DNA of 5,832 nucleotides from Treponema sp. (GCA_031275035.1 JAISPH010000240.1:1-5832), one strand, 5' to 3'. Positions 1-5,826 are shown, counted from the first letter of the stretch. Notes: generated by a model from the sequence alone, not told the origin. A program made the numbers and translations.

Positions 1-682
1 GGAAACCCATCCCTTCCCGGTGAAGAAAAAAGTTATCCGTCAGATCGGGTTCATCATCAAAGTAGATGCCTGAGGAAAGGGGGGCCTTTTCATCAAGGCC
101 GCTCTGCTCGCGGAGGGCCGTTAGAATCAGACGCCTGAGTTCCGGGCCTTGAGGATCGGTAAAAAACTCCTCCCACGAAAGGGACCGCAGATCTTTCCGG
201 TCCACCACATAAAAGGGCTTATACGACATGCCGTGGACGCCGCCGGTAAAGGTTTCCAGCCGCCGGCCGATGACCAGCCATCTGCCTGACAGAGACTGGA
301 GTTCCATCTGCTCCGCATAGAGCCAGTCTAGGGGCTGGAAACCGGATTCGGGCGTTTCTTCGCCGATTTCCCGGTACGTTTCCCGGTACTCCGCCAGAAT
401 CGCTTGCTCGTATTCCGCAAAGTCCAGCCCGTCATAGAGCAGCGCAGTGAAAAAGTCCTTTACCCCATCGGGTCCCGAAGCTTCAAGCAGGCTGAGTTCA
501 AGGTTGATGCGCGGGCCAGTGTCCGGCCGCTCCGGGTCCAGGGGAGCTGAGGTCTGCATGTTCCGTATCTTGAACAGCCTGCCCGCCGCTTCGTTCCGGG
601 CGGATAGTCCGCCGGAGCAGGCGGCTTCCAGCAGCAGGATCGAAAGAACCGCTGTCATAAAAATAAAGATGTTTTTTTTCAT
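1..682 (-). CDS. Lipoprotein with DUF3298/RsiV-type domain (partial, C-terminus off the left edge)
   Basis: The frame is open from the ATG at 682-680 to the window edge, giving 227 residues with no stop. The N-terminus (MKKNIFIF, then a hydrophobic stretch to residue 18, LEAAC with Cys22) reads as a lipoprotein signal; the -3 residue is Glu, so the lipobox is loose, as spirochaetes tolerate. Residues 55-125 are a polar alpha/beta region. From about 133 the pattern matches the DUF3298 domain of RsiV/PdaC-like proteins: a beta strand, FTGGVHG at 145-151, a strand with Tyr/Phe, the 'L-W-E-E-F-F' turn at 168-174, a helix to 193, and NFFLHREGMGF at 217-227, which resembles the family's NFYL..EGL.F segment. 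The family usually continues about 30-40 residues further, so only the end is missing. It is probably an envelope-anchored protein of unknown function; an anti-sigma role is not supported because no cytoplasmic domain precedes the lipobox. Family call moderately sure. Confidence 0.8.
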   Translation of the reverse strand, partial: MKKNIFIFMTAVLSILLLEAACSGGLSARNEAAGRLFKIRNMQTSAPLDPERPDTGPRINLELSLLEASGPDGVKDFFTALLYDGLDFAEYEQAILAEYRETYREIGEETPESGFQPLDWLYAEQMELQSLSGRWLVIGRRLETFTGGVHGMSYKPFYVVDRKDLRSLSWEEFFTDPQGPELRRLILTALREQSGLDEKAPLSSGIYFDDEPDLTDNFFLHREGMGF

Positions 683-688
683 TCTTTC

Positions 689-717
689 AATATAATATGA
701 AAAGGGAGTAAACGCAA
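689..717 (-). promoter_or_regulatory. Putative promoter of the DUF3298 lipoprotein gene
   Basis: On the minus strand TTGCGT (717-712, 3 of 6 to the -35 consensus) is followed after exactly 17 nt by TATATT (694-689, 5 of 6 to the -10 consensus). The A of the ATG at 682 is the seventh base after the -10, where transcription would be expected to begin. No Shine-Dalgarno lies before the ATG apart from GAAAGA touching it, so a leaderless mRNA is plausible. Inferred from sequence only. Confidence 0.35.
691..696 (+). promoter_or_regulatory. Putative -10 element of glpK
   Basis: A perfect TATAAT lies 48 nt before the glpK start, which would give a leader of about 42 nt including the ribosome site at 733-738. 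No good -35 hexamer is seen 16-18 nt upstream, but an A/T-rich run (661-690, including eight T at 672-679) precedes it and could act as an UP-like element. It overlaps the -10 proposed for the opposite gene. Confidence 0.3.
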
Positions 718-732
718 GCAAAGGCGGAACAT

Positions 733-738
733 AGGAGG
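733..738 (+). promoter_or_regulatory. Shine-Dalgarno site of glpK
   Basis: AGGAGG, six nt before the GTG at 745. It fixes the unusual GTG start and is the only strong ribosome site in front of a complete gene in this window. Confidence 0.85.
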
Positions 739-744
739 ATCGCT

Positions 745-2250
745 GTGGCTAAATTCGTTCTGGCCCTGGATCAGGGAACCACCAGTTCCCGGGCCATTCT
801 TTTTGATCGTGAGCAAAACATCATCGGCCTTGAACAGCGGGAATTTCCGCAAATCTATCCCCAAGAAGGCTGGGTGGAGCATGATCCCATGGAGATCTAT
901 TCCTCCCAGTACGCGGTGATGGCGGGACTCATCGCCAAAAACAACATCTTTGCCCGGGATATTGCCGCCATCGGCATTACCAACCAGCGGGAAACGACAA
1001 TCCTCTGGGATAAAAACACCGGCCGGCCCATATACAACGCCATTGTCTGGCAGTGCCGCCGGACTGCCGGGATCGTTGACGGCCTTATAAAAGCGGGTCT
1101 GGGGGATCATATCAGAAAGACCACCGGCCTGGTACCGGACGCCTATTTTTCGGGGACCAAGATTAAGTGGATTCTCGATCATGTGGCCGGGTCCCGGGAA
1201 AAAGCCCGGAACGGAGAGGTCCTTTTTGGTACCGTGGATACCTGGCTTATCTGGAAATTGACCGGCGGCGCGGCGCATGTTACCGATTATACCAATGCCA
1301 GCCGAACCATGATTTTTGACATCCGCCGGCTCGACTGGGATGACCGGCTTCTTGAGGCCCTGGATATTCCCCGGCAAATGCTGCCGGAGGTTAGAGCCTC
1401 AGGCGAGGTTTACGGTACTGTCAATATCCGGGGGGATGAGATTCCCATTGCCGGGAACGCGGGGGATCAGCAGGCCGCCCTTTACGGGCAGTGTTGTTTT
1501 GAAAAAGGGGAGGCGAAAAACACCTATGGTACCGGCTGTTTTCTTTTGATGAACACCGGGGAAAAACCGGCGGAGAGCAAGAACGGCCTTATCACGACCA
1601 TTGCCGCCGGCCCTCCGGGGAAGCTGCAATACGCCCTGGAAGGCAGCGTCTTTGTGGGAGGCGCGGTGATTCAGTGGATCCGGGATGAGCTGCGCTTTAT
1701 TACTGAAAGCGCGGATTCCGCGTATTACGCCGGAAAGGTAGAAGATTCTGGCGGGGTATACCTGGTCCCCGCCTTTACGGGTCTGGGGGCGCCCTACTGG
1801 GACATGTACGCCCGGGGTTGCATTGTCGGCCTCACCCGGGGAACCAAGCGCTGCCATATTATCCGGGCCGCGGAGGAGGCCATCGCCTATCAGAGCCTGG
1901 ACCTGATTCGGGCCATGGAAAAGGACACGGGCCTCCGCCTTGAAGAACTCAGGGTAGACGGCGGTGCCAGCCGGGACGACTTTCTGATGCAGTTCCAGGC
2001 GGACGTCATGGGGGGGAATATCCTCAGGCCGCGGATCCGGGAAACCACCGCCCTGGGCGCCGCCTGCCTGGCGGGCATGGCCGTGGGATTTTGGAAAGAC
2101 CAGAACGAGATCAAAGGCCGCTGGAAGGGCGGTACCATTTTCCGCCCCGTCATGGGGGAGGAAAAGCGGGCCGCTCTGCTTTCCGGCTGGCGACGGGCGG
2201 TGGACCGAAGCCGGAACTGGGCGGAACAGGAGCGGTCCGGCCCGGCGTAA
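745..2250 (+). CDS. glpK: Glycerol kinase
   Basis: Cytoplasmic FGGY-family kinase that phosphorylates glycerol with ATP to sn-glycerol 3-phosphate, the entry step of glycerol catabolism. It has 501 residues, the usual full length. The GTG start is set by the AGGAGG at 733-738. Motifs seen: the N-terminal ATPase phosphate loop [10 protein letters not shown] (8-17); NQRET with the glycerol-binding pair Arg82-Glu83; Tyr134 in DAYFSGTK; the catalytic-base Asp241 in [11 protein letters not shown]; the FGGY signature region around GLGAPYWD; and the [16 protein letters not shown] stretch near 405-420. The regulatory loop before Asp241 ([13 protein letters not shown]) is about three residues shorter than in E. 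coli GlpK and lacks its GGTR, which binds fructose-1,6-bisphosphate. It also has no histidine like the one phosphorylated by HPr in Firmicutes. No glpF or glpD is next to it, so it is probably transcribed alone. Very sure. Confidence 0.98.
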   Translation: MAKFVLALDQGTTSSRAILFDREQNIIGLEQREFPQIYPQEGWVEHDPMEIYSSQYAVMAGLIAKNNIFARDIAAIGITNQRETTILWDKNTGRPIYNAIVWQCRRTAGIVDGLIKAGLGDHIRKTTGLVPDAYFSGTKIKWILDHVAGSREKARNGEVLFGTVDTWLIWKLTGGAAHVTDYTNASRTMIFDIRRLDWDDRLLEALDIPRQMLPEVRASGEVYGTVNIRGDEIPIAGNAGDQQAALYGQCCFEKGEAKNTYGTGCFLLMNTGEKPAESKNGLITTIAAGPPGKLQYALEGSVFVGGAVIQWIRDELRFITESADSAYYAGKVEDSGGVYLVPAFTGLGAPYWDMYARGCIVGLTRGTKRCHIIRAAEEAIAYQSLDLIRAMEKDTGLRLEELRVDGGASRDDFLMQFQADVMGGNILRPRIRETTALGAACLAGMAVGFWKDQNEIKGRWKGGTIFRPVMGEEKRAALLSGWRRAVDRSRNWAEQERSGPA

Positions 2251-2256
2251 TTTTTG

Positions 2257-2288
2257 CCCGGTTCCGGAGGAACTAATCCCGGTTCCGG
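2257..2288. repeat. Duplicated 11-mer between convergent genes
   Basis: CCCGGTTCCGG occurs at 2257-2267 and again at 2278-2288, 21 nt apart, inside the 44-bp gap between glpK and the glucosaminidase gene. Each copy is itself near-palindromic around CCGG, and GTTCC-GGA-GGAAC (2261-2273) makes a further 5-bp inverted repeat. Seen directly; function unknown. Confidence 0.6.
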
Positions 2289-2290
2289 GA
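2277..2290. terminator. Possible bidirectional terminator hairpin
   Basis: TCCCG-GTTC-CGGGA is a perfect 5-bp stem with a tetraloop between the convergent stops of glpK (2250) and the glucosaminidase gene (2295). On the plus strand it is followed by AATTTCTATCT, a poor T tract, and on the minus strand by TTAGTTCC. Position supports termination in both directions; the sequence alone is weak. Confidence 0.35.
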
Positions 2291-2294
2291 ATTT

Positions 2295-2915
2295 CTATCT
2301 CGAATTAAAGGCGGATAGATACAGCCGTTCCAGGATGGTTTCCAGTTTTTCCCCGTAGGCCCGGTCGGCGGCCCAGGTTCCCGCCAGGCCCTGAATCCCT
2401 GGAGAAGAACCGTAACGGACCCACCGGTAGCGGGGGTCCACCAGTTTCTGGTTCAGGGGGGCCGCGGTGGCATATGCCTTCAAGTGCTGGATATGGGCCC
2501 GGACGCCGATCCGGGGTTCAGGAAATATTTCTCCGGGATGTCCCGGGCCGGTGGAACCCAGACCACAAAAATTGTTCATATCCGGCGTTACCAGTCCCCC
2601 ATAGCGGAGGAATCCCGTTTCCAGGCACATTTGGGCAAAGGCCACATCATGGTTGACCCCTTCGGCGGCGGCCTCCGTCACATAATACTCCGCCAGCCGG
2701 CCCGTAAAAGACCGGTCTGCCCCCGGGTTACTTTCCGCCAAAAACCGGGCCAATTCTTCTGAAGAAACCTTCCCCTGGCCCATGATGTATTCAGGAGCCG
2801 GGGGTACGGAGGTACGGACGGATACGGAAACGCAGGAAGCCAGCAGGCTTAGCAGGGCTAAGGGGAAAAGGAGGGCCCCAGCCACCGGGCCGTCCCAACG
2901 GTACAAAGCATTCAT
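2295..2915 (-). CDS. Lipoprotein GH73-type glucosaminidase
   Basis: Predicted envelope-anchored peptidoglycan hydrolase of the glucosaminidase family (Bax/FlgJ C-terminal type), cleaving glycan strands beside N-acetylglucosamine. It has 206 residues. The signal is a short basic start, a hydrophobic core at 11-26 and a good lipobox LASC with Cys28. The mature part begins with YIMGQGKVSSEELARFL (43-59), typical of this family, then LAEYYVTEAAAEGVNHDVAF. The catalytic acid is probably Glu99 in QMCLETGFL, followed by MNNFCGLG (113-120), GVRAHIQHLKAYA (137-149) and the terminal GTWAADRAYGEKL with Trp181. All core motifs are present, so it is probably active and nearly a bare catalytic domain, with no SH3 or LysM cell-wall-binding module. 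The ATG at 2915 is kept because it gives the whole signal peptide, though no Shine-Dalgarno precedes it. It converges on glpK and diverges from radC, so it is monocistronic on this view. Role could be growth, division or muropeptide turnover; not decidable here. Confidence 0.92.
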   Translation of the reverse strand: MNALYRWDGPVAGALLFPLALLSLLASCVSVSVRTSVPPAPEYIMGQGKVSSEELARFLAESNPGADRSFTGRLAEYYVTEAAAEGVNHDVAFAQMCLETGFLRYGGLVTPDMNNFCGLGSTGPGHPGEIFPEPRIGVRAHIQHLKAYATAAPLNQKLVDPRYRWVRYGSSPGIQGLAGTWAADRAYGEKLETILERLYLSAFNSR

Positions 2916-2920
2916 GTTTT

Positions 2921-2926
2921 CTTATC
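2921..2926 (-). promoter_or_regulatory. Weak -10-like hexamer before the glucosaminidase gene
   Basis: GATAAG (4 of 6 to TATAAT) ends five nt before the ATG, with no ribosome site between. It has the same spacing as at the other SD-less genes here, but is poor on its own and has no -35. Confidence 0.15.
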
Positions 2927-2951
2927 GGCTAACCCGGCCTTGAAACTCCAT

Positions 2952-2968
2952 GGATTTTTGAAAAATCC
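2952..2968. promoter_or_regulatory. Perfect 17-bp dyad, possible operator
   Basis: GGATTTTT-G-AAAAATCC has 8-bp arms that match without error around a single central base. It lies 36 bp upstream of the glucosaminidase start and about 140 bp upstream of radC, in the non-coding gap between these divergent genes. The size, symmetry and position suit a dimeric regulator. It does not match a LexA box I know. The arms could also fold as a short hairpin. Confidence 0.4.
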
Positions 2969-3098
2969 TGGAAACCCCGGCGGGGCGGATACCTGGTTTT
3001 ATGGCAGAGACGGGATAAAGCCCCTACAACGGGCCGCCTTTCCGACGCTTTTTGGCGGTTTTTCGGGCAACATTAAAGCGCCCCGCATTTGGATACCA

Positions 3099-3104
3099 TA
3101 TATA
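3099..3104 (+). promoter_or_regulatory. Possible -10 element of radC
   Basis: TATATA (5 of 6 to consensus) ends five nt before the ATG at 3110. No -35 is recognised. If used, the transcript would begin at or next to the ATG. It overlaps the alternative TTG start at 3089, which argues against that start. Confidence 0.2.
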
Positions 3105-3109
3105 GCGGT

Positions 3110-3904
3110 ATGGAAGAGAATCTGTATCCCGATTTTATCGGAACCATAGCGGCGTGCGATGGGGCGGATGAGAAAGCCCGGGACCTGAAATCCTGGACCG
3201 TCTCCGCCGGGGATCGTCCCCGGGAACGCCTGCTCACCATGGGGCCGGGGGCCCTTTCGGATCATGAACTGCTGGCCATCCTCTTGAATACGGGAATTCG
3301 CGGCAAAAACGTGGCGGTCCTGGCCCGGGAACTGCTTGAACGGCTTGACCGGGACAAGGACATCCCCCCGGTTCGGGAGCTTACCCGGCTTTACGGACTG
3401 GGGCTTAGCAAGGCCTGCGCGGTGGTGGCCATGCTGGAATACGGCCGCCGGCGCTGGGGAGCCGCCGGGATCCGCATTAAACATCCCCAGGATATTTTTA
3501 CCCTGGTCCGTCATAATGCGGACCGTAAACAGGAGCGTTTTCTCTGCATCTCCCTTAACGGCGCCCATGAGGTGCTGTCGGTCCGGGTGGTAACGGTCGG
3601 TTTATTGAACCGGACTATCGTGCATCCCCGGGAAGTTTTTGCCGATGTGATCCTGGACCGGGCTGCGGCCCTGGCGGTTGCCCATAACCACCCCTCAGGG
3701 CAGCTCCGGCCCTCCGCCGAGGACGATGATATTACCGCCCGCCTCAAGACGGCGGCGGATATTCTGGGCCTCAAGCTGCTGGATCATCTGATTTTTTCTG
3801 AGTCCGCCTGGTTCAGTTACCGCCAGAGCGGCAGGATGGAAGAGCTGGAATTTTTGTTGGACGGAAACGCCGTAAAACCCCAGCGTGTATCCGTGAACCC
3901 ATAA
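3110..3904 (+). CDS. radC: RadC family JAB/JAMM-domain protein
   Basis: RadC/UPF0758 protein, 264 residues from this ATG. A cytoplasmic role is expected; the old DNA-repair label is disputed for E. coli and the molecular function is unsettled. N-terminal part: the UPF0758 region SWTVSAGDRPRERLL (28-42), LSDHELLAILLNTGIRGKNV (49-68), and a helix-hairpin-helix-like LYGLGLSKACAV (94-105). C-terminal part: a complete JAMM metal site, with Glu142 (KQERF), His192 and His194 in AHNHPSG, Ser202 and Asp205 in PSAEDDDIT. It ends with LLDHLIFSESAWFSYRQSG. All ligands are present, so the metal site should be intact. A TTG at 3089 would add seven residues; the ATG is preferred because the TTG has no ribosome site and sits across the putative -10. 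No phage, IS or toxin gene is adjacent, so it looks like the chromosomal copy rather than a mobile-element homologue. Confidence 0.95.
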   Translation: MEENLYPDFIGTIAACDGADEKARDLKSWTVSAGDRPRERLLTMGPGALSDHELLAILLNTGIRGKNVAVLARELLERLDRDKDIPPVRELTRLYGLGLSKACAVVAMLEYGRRRWGAAGIRIKHPQDIFTLVRHNADRKQERFLCISLNGAHEVLSVRVVTVGLLNRTIVHPREVFADVILDRAAALAVAHNHPSGQLRPSAEDDDITARLKTAADILGLKLLDHLIFSESAWFSYRQSGRMEELEFLLDGNAVKPQRVSVNP

Positions 3905-3905
3905 G

Positions 3906-3936
3906 GAAACGGTCTTCCGGTTCGTTGCGGGTTTTT
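3906..3936 (+). terminator. Weak terminator candidate after radC
   Basis: GAAACGG-TCTT-CCGGTTC (3906-3923) forms a 7-position stem with one A-G mismatch and a 4-nt loop, directly after the radC stop. A T5 run follows at 3932-3936, but eight nt away, so intrinsic termination is uncertain. A second small dyad, CTTGA (8 nt) TCAAG at 3951-3968, has no T tract. Confidence 0.25.
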
Positions 3937-3944
3937 AAACAGCT
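3931..3944 (+). repeat. 14-mer GTTTTTAAACARCT, copy 1
   Basis: GTTTTTAAACAGCT, 26 nt downstream of the radC stop, matches 13 of 14 bases of the copy at 5704-5717, 36 nt downstream of the PEGA gene. Both lie on the same strand just after a stem-loop candidate. Confidence 0.5.
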
Positions 3945-4011
3945 ACAAATCTTGAATTGCGGGTCAAGTTGAGAGTTCTGCGGCGGGGTATGTTGATCCC
4001 CGGCTTTCGAG

Positions 4012-4017
4012 TATAAT
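4012..4017 (+). promoter_or_regulatory. Putative -10 of the PEGA/barrel gene
   Basis: A perfect TATAAT whose last base is six nt before the ATG, so the A of the ATG at 4024 is the seventh base downstream, the expected transcription start. There is no Shine-Dalgarno. No -35 is seen at 16-18 nt; instead a GGGG (9 nt) CCCC dyad (3985-4001) lies in that place and could bind a regulator. Confidence 0.4.
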
Positions 4018-4023
4018 TATCGT

Positions 4024-5667
4024 ATGCGCCTTTACTGTTTTCGCAGATTTTTGCTGATGCCCCTGCTTTTGACGCCCTGGTTTTTCCCGCTCCCCCTGGC
4101 AGCCCAAAATATCAGCGATATTGCGGGCGATACGGTTGAGGAAACCGAAGGCCAGGGCCTGGTCATCCGTACCAAGCCCGCGGGGGCCCGTGTTTTTATT
4201 GACGGGCTGGAGCGGGGCCTGACCCCGCTGACGCTGGATAAGTTCCAGCGGGGGGAATACCATGTCCGCCTGGTGAAAGAGGGCTACCGGGAGCGCCGTT
4301 TTCAGATAACCATCTCCGCCTCAAGCCGGCTGCTGGTTTCCATAGAACTGGAGGAAGCCACCGGCCGGGTGCAGTTGCGGCTCTCCCGGGCCGATGGAAG
4401 CCCCGGCCCGGAAATCCTTCCCTTCAATCCGGTAATTTCCGCCGATGGCGGGATCAGCCTTTACCCCGGGCCGGAGGAAAAACCGGTCTTGAAGCTCCCG
4501 GTGGGACGCCGGACCATTCGAGTCCGGGCGTTCGGCTGGGAAGATGCGGTCAAAGCGGTTCTGGTTCGGGAGGACTGGACCGTTACCGCCGAATTCATCC
4601 TCAAGCCCGCCGTCTATGTCATGGGCCAGGGCTCAGTGAGCCGGCGCCGTTTTAACCCCGCGAATTCCGGTTCCCTGGGCCGTACGGAATTCCGTTTTGA
4701 AGTTTCCGCTCCCGGCAGGGGAGTCCTCAGGGTGAAGGATTCTGAGGGGCGGCCGGTGTACACGGTCCCCCTGGGCCCTTTTCAAACCTGGTCCCAATCG
4801 GTGGTTTGGGACGGCCGGGACAGTTCTGGAGAACTCCTCCCCGAGGGGGTCTATCAGGTCCAGATCGAGACCGAAGCTCTCCCCTGGGACGACACGCCGC
4901 CCCGATCCCAAACCATAGACCTGGAAACCGTGATAGACGATTCGGCCGATATCTATCCGCTTTCACTACAGGGGCTGATACCGGGCCTCCTCTTTGCGCC
5001 GGTCCCCGCGGCGCTTCCCGTCGGCAGTTTTCAGCTCGAGACCGGCCTGTTTTTCGGAAAAACCGCCCCCGGGGAACGGGCTTTTTCCTCCCTGCCCTTT
5101 GATGTGGGGATCCGTTTTTCTCCGCTGACCCGGCTTGAACTTACCGCCCTTATGAATGTCCTGCCGGACTTTGGCAATGCCGCCTCTTGGGCTCTGGCCG
5201 GTTCGGCAAAATGGTTTTTTTTCCCGGAGACCGCTTGCCTCCCCGTGAATATTGCAGCGGGGCTGTCGTATGCATGGGAATCGGAAAGCGGCACGGCGCC
5301 GCTTGGTCCTGGCGCCGGCCTTGGTTTTTATATTCCCCTTTCCTGGCGCCCGATCCGCCCCCTGAGCGTCCTTTTTAGTCCGGGGATGCGGATCCCCATT
5401 CCCGGTGACACTGTTCCCCGGCTGGTTCTTTCCGGCGGCCTCCTTTTCCGGGGGGCCTGGTTTACCTCGGGTTTCTCCATCCGGCCGGAGCTGAATTTTT
5501 CACCGGTTGCCGGCCGGGGAGGGGACGCGGTTCAGCTCTTCATGGGCGGAGAATTGAAGCTGTATCCCCCTCCGTCAAATTTGGTTTTTAGCCTCTCCGG
5601 GGGCGCCTGGTTCGCCGGTTCCGAAGCGGGAGGTTTTGGGGGCGTGGGCATCGGGTTCATTTATTAG
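4024..5667 (+). CDS. PEGA domain, FlgD-like Ig domain and putative outer-membrane beta-barrel protein
   Basis: A 547-residue exported protein of unknown function. It starts with a signal peptide: RR at 7-8, hydrophobic core 9-25, and a probable signal peptidase I site at LAA-Q28, with no lipobox cysteine. Residues 45-110 are a PEGA domain: a strand, TKPAGARVFIDGLERG (50-65), TPLTLDKFQRGEYHVRL and KEGYRE. Residues 114-205 are a second beta-rich region I cannot assign. Residues 218-283 resemble the Ig-like fold of FlgD: FRFEVSAPGRGVLRVKDSEG, then VVWDGRDSSGELLPEGVYQVQIE with Trp262-Asp263-Gly264. From about 330 to the end come alternating strands rich in Gly and aromatics (LETGLFFG, FDVGIRFSPLTRLELTALM), closing with GFIY, an aromatic C-terminal residue as in outer-membrane barrels. 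It is likely a surface or periplasm-facing envelope protein. The start is the ATG at 4024; Met12 would cut into the signal peptide. Domains confident, barrel moderately so. Confidence 0.85.
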   Translation: MRLYCFRRFLLMPLLLTPWFFPLPLAAQNISDIAGDTVEETEGQGLVIRTKPAGARVFIDGLERGLTPLTLDKFQRGEYHVRLVKEGYRERRFQITISASSRLLVSIELEEATGRVQLRLSRADGSPGPEILPFNPVISADGGISLYPGPEEKPVLKLPVGRRTIRVRAFGWEDAVKAVLVREDWTVTAEFILKPAVYVMGQGSVSRRRFNPANSGSLGRTEFRFEVSAPGRGVLRVKDSEGRPVYTVPLGPFQTWSQSVVWDGRDSSGELLPEGVYQVQIETEALPWDDTPPRSQTIDLETVIDDSADIYPLSLQGLIPGLLFAPVPAALPVGSFQLETGLFFGKTAPGERAFSSLPFDVGIRFSPLTRLELTALMNVLPDFGNAASWALAGSAKWFFFPETACLPVNIAAGLSYAWESESGTAPLGPGAGLGFYIPLSWRPIRPLSVLFSPGMRIPIPGDTVPRLVLSGGLLFRGAWFTSGFSIRPELNFSPVAGRGGDAVQLFMGGELKLYPPPSNLVFSLSGGAWFAGSEAGGFGGVGIGFIY

Positions 5668-5683
5668 ACTGGTTCAGAAGCCG

Positions 5684-5709
5684 CAGATCCGTGGAAATCT
5701 GAAGTTTTT
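5684..5709 (+). terminator. Likely intrinsic terminator of the PEGA/barrel gene
   Basis: CAGAT (5684-5688), an 8-nt spacer and ATCTG (5697-5701) form a 5-bp stem 16 nt after the stop, followed by AAG and a T5 run at 5705-5709. The stem is short and not GC-rich, so strength is doubtful, but the arrangement is right. Confidence 0.4.
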
Positions 5710-5717
5710 AAACAACT
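5704..5717 (+). repeat. 14-mer GTTTTTAAACARCT, copy 2
   Basis: GTTTTTAAACAACT, one mismatch from the copy at 3931-3944. Its T run is the tail of the terminator candidate at 5684-5709, and AGTT (5703-5706) is complementary to AACT (5714-5717), so it is also slightly self-complementary. Confidence 0.5.
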
Positions 5718-5755
5718 CTAGTGTTCCGTAACGTCTAAAAGTATACAGAAGAAAA

Positions 5756-5785
5756 ACCACGAAGGAACACAAAGGCGCACAAAGG
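5756..5785. repeat. Three tandem 10-bp units, consensus NNCACRAAGG
   Basis: ACCACGAAGG (5756-5765), AACACAAAGG (5766-5775) and CGCACAAAGG (5776-5785) follow each other without gap. The period is exactly 10 bp, close to one helical turn. CCACGAAGG-type stretches are, from memory, common in intergenic repeats of several bacterial phyla. Confidence 0.75.
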
Positions 5786-5826
5786 AGGGAGGAATGAGGA
5801 AAAACAATCTTCCCTTCGTGCGCCTT
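5772..5826. repeat. Inverted repeat at the right edge, arms 13 of 14 matching
   Basis: AAGGCGCACAAAGG (5772-5785) is complementary to CCTTCGTGCGCCTT (5813-5826) except for one A/C pair, with a 27-nt purine-rich centre. The left arm is the end of the decamer repeat, so the right arm is that repeat in reverse. The window ends six bases after the matching arm, so the full right arm is not seen. It could fold as a long hairpin in RNA or be a small non-autonomous mobile repeat. Confidence 0.7.

Noticed and set aside
447..695. An 82-residue plus-strand frame over the start of the lipoprotein gene
   Set aside because: Low-complexity Ser/Arg-rich product opposite a minus-strand gene with a clear signal peptide; no ribosome site, and it would run into the glpK promoter region.
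679..1377. A 232-residue open frame on the minus strand opposite glpK
   Set aside because: It lies wholly within or against the unambiguous glpK gene, has a Gly/Pro-rich composition typical of an antisense frame in GC-rich DNA, and no recognisable motif or ribosome site.
1399..1857. A 152-residue minus-strand frame inside glpK
   Set aside because: Shadow of the conserved glpK coding region, with no family resemblance.
2975..2985. CCCCG-G-CGGGG palindrome upstream of radC
   Set aside because: Short and purely G/C in GC-rich DNA where CCGG-type tetramers are very common; likely chance.
3089..3109. TTG start for radC
   Set aside because: It would add only seven non-conserved residues, has no ribosome site and overlaps a -10-like sequence; the ATG at 3110 is preferred but both are possible.
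2940..3149. A 69-residue plus-strand frame in the gap before radC
   Set aside because: No ribosome site, overlaps the start of radC in another frame, and begins over the palindrome; composition unconvincing.
2999..3568. A 189-residue minus-strand frame across the radC upstream region and first half
   Set aside because: Its coding part is opposite conserved RadC motifs; the product is Pro/Gly-rich and unrecognised.
3110..3904. radC as a sign of a mobile or defence island
   Set aside because: RadC homologues occur on mobile elements, but no integrase, transposase, toxin or phage gene adjoins this one and its codon style matches its neighbours.
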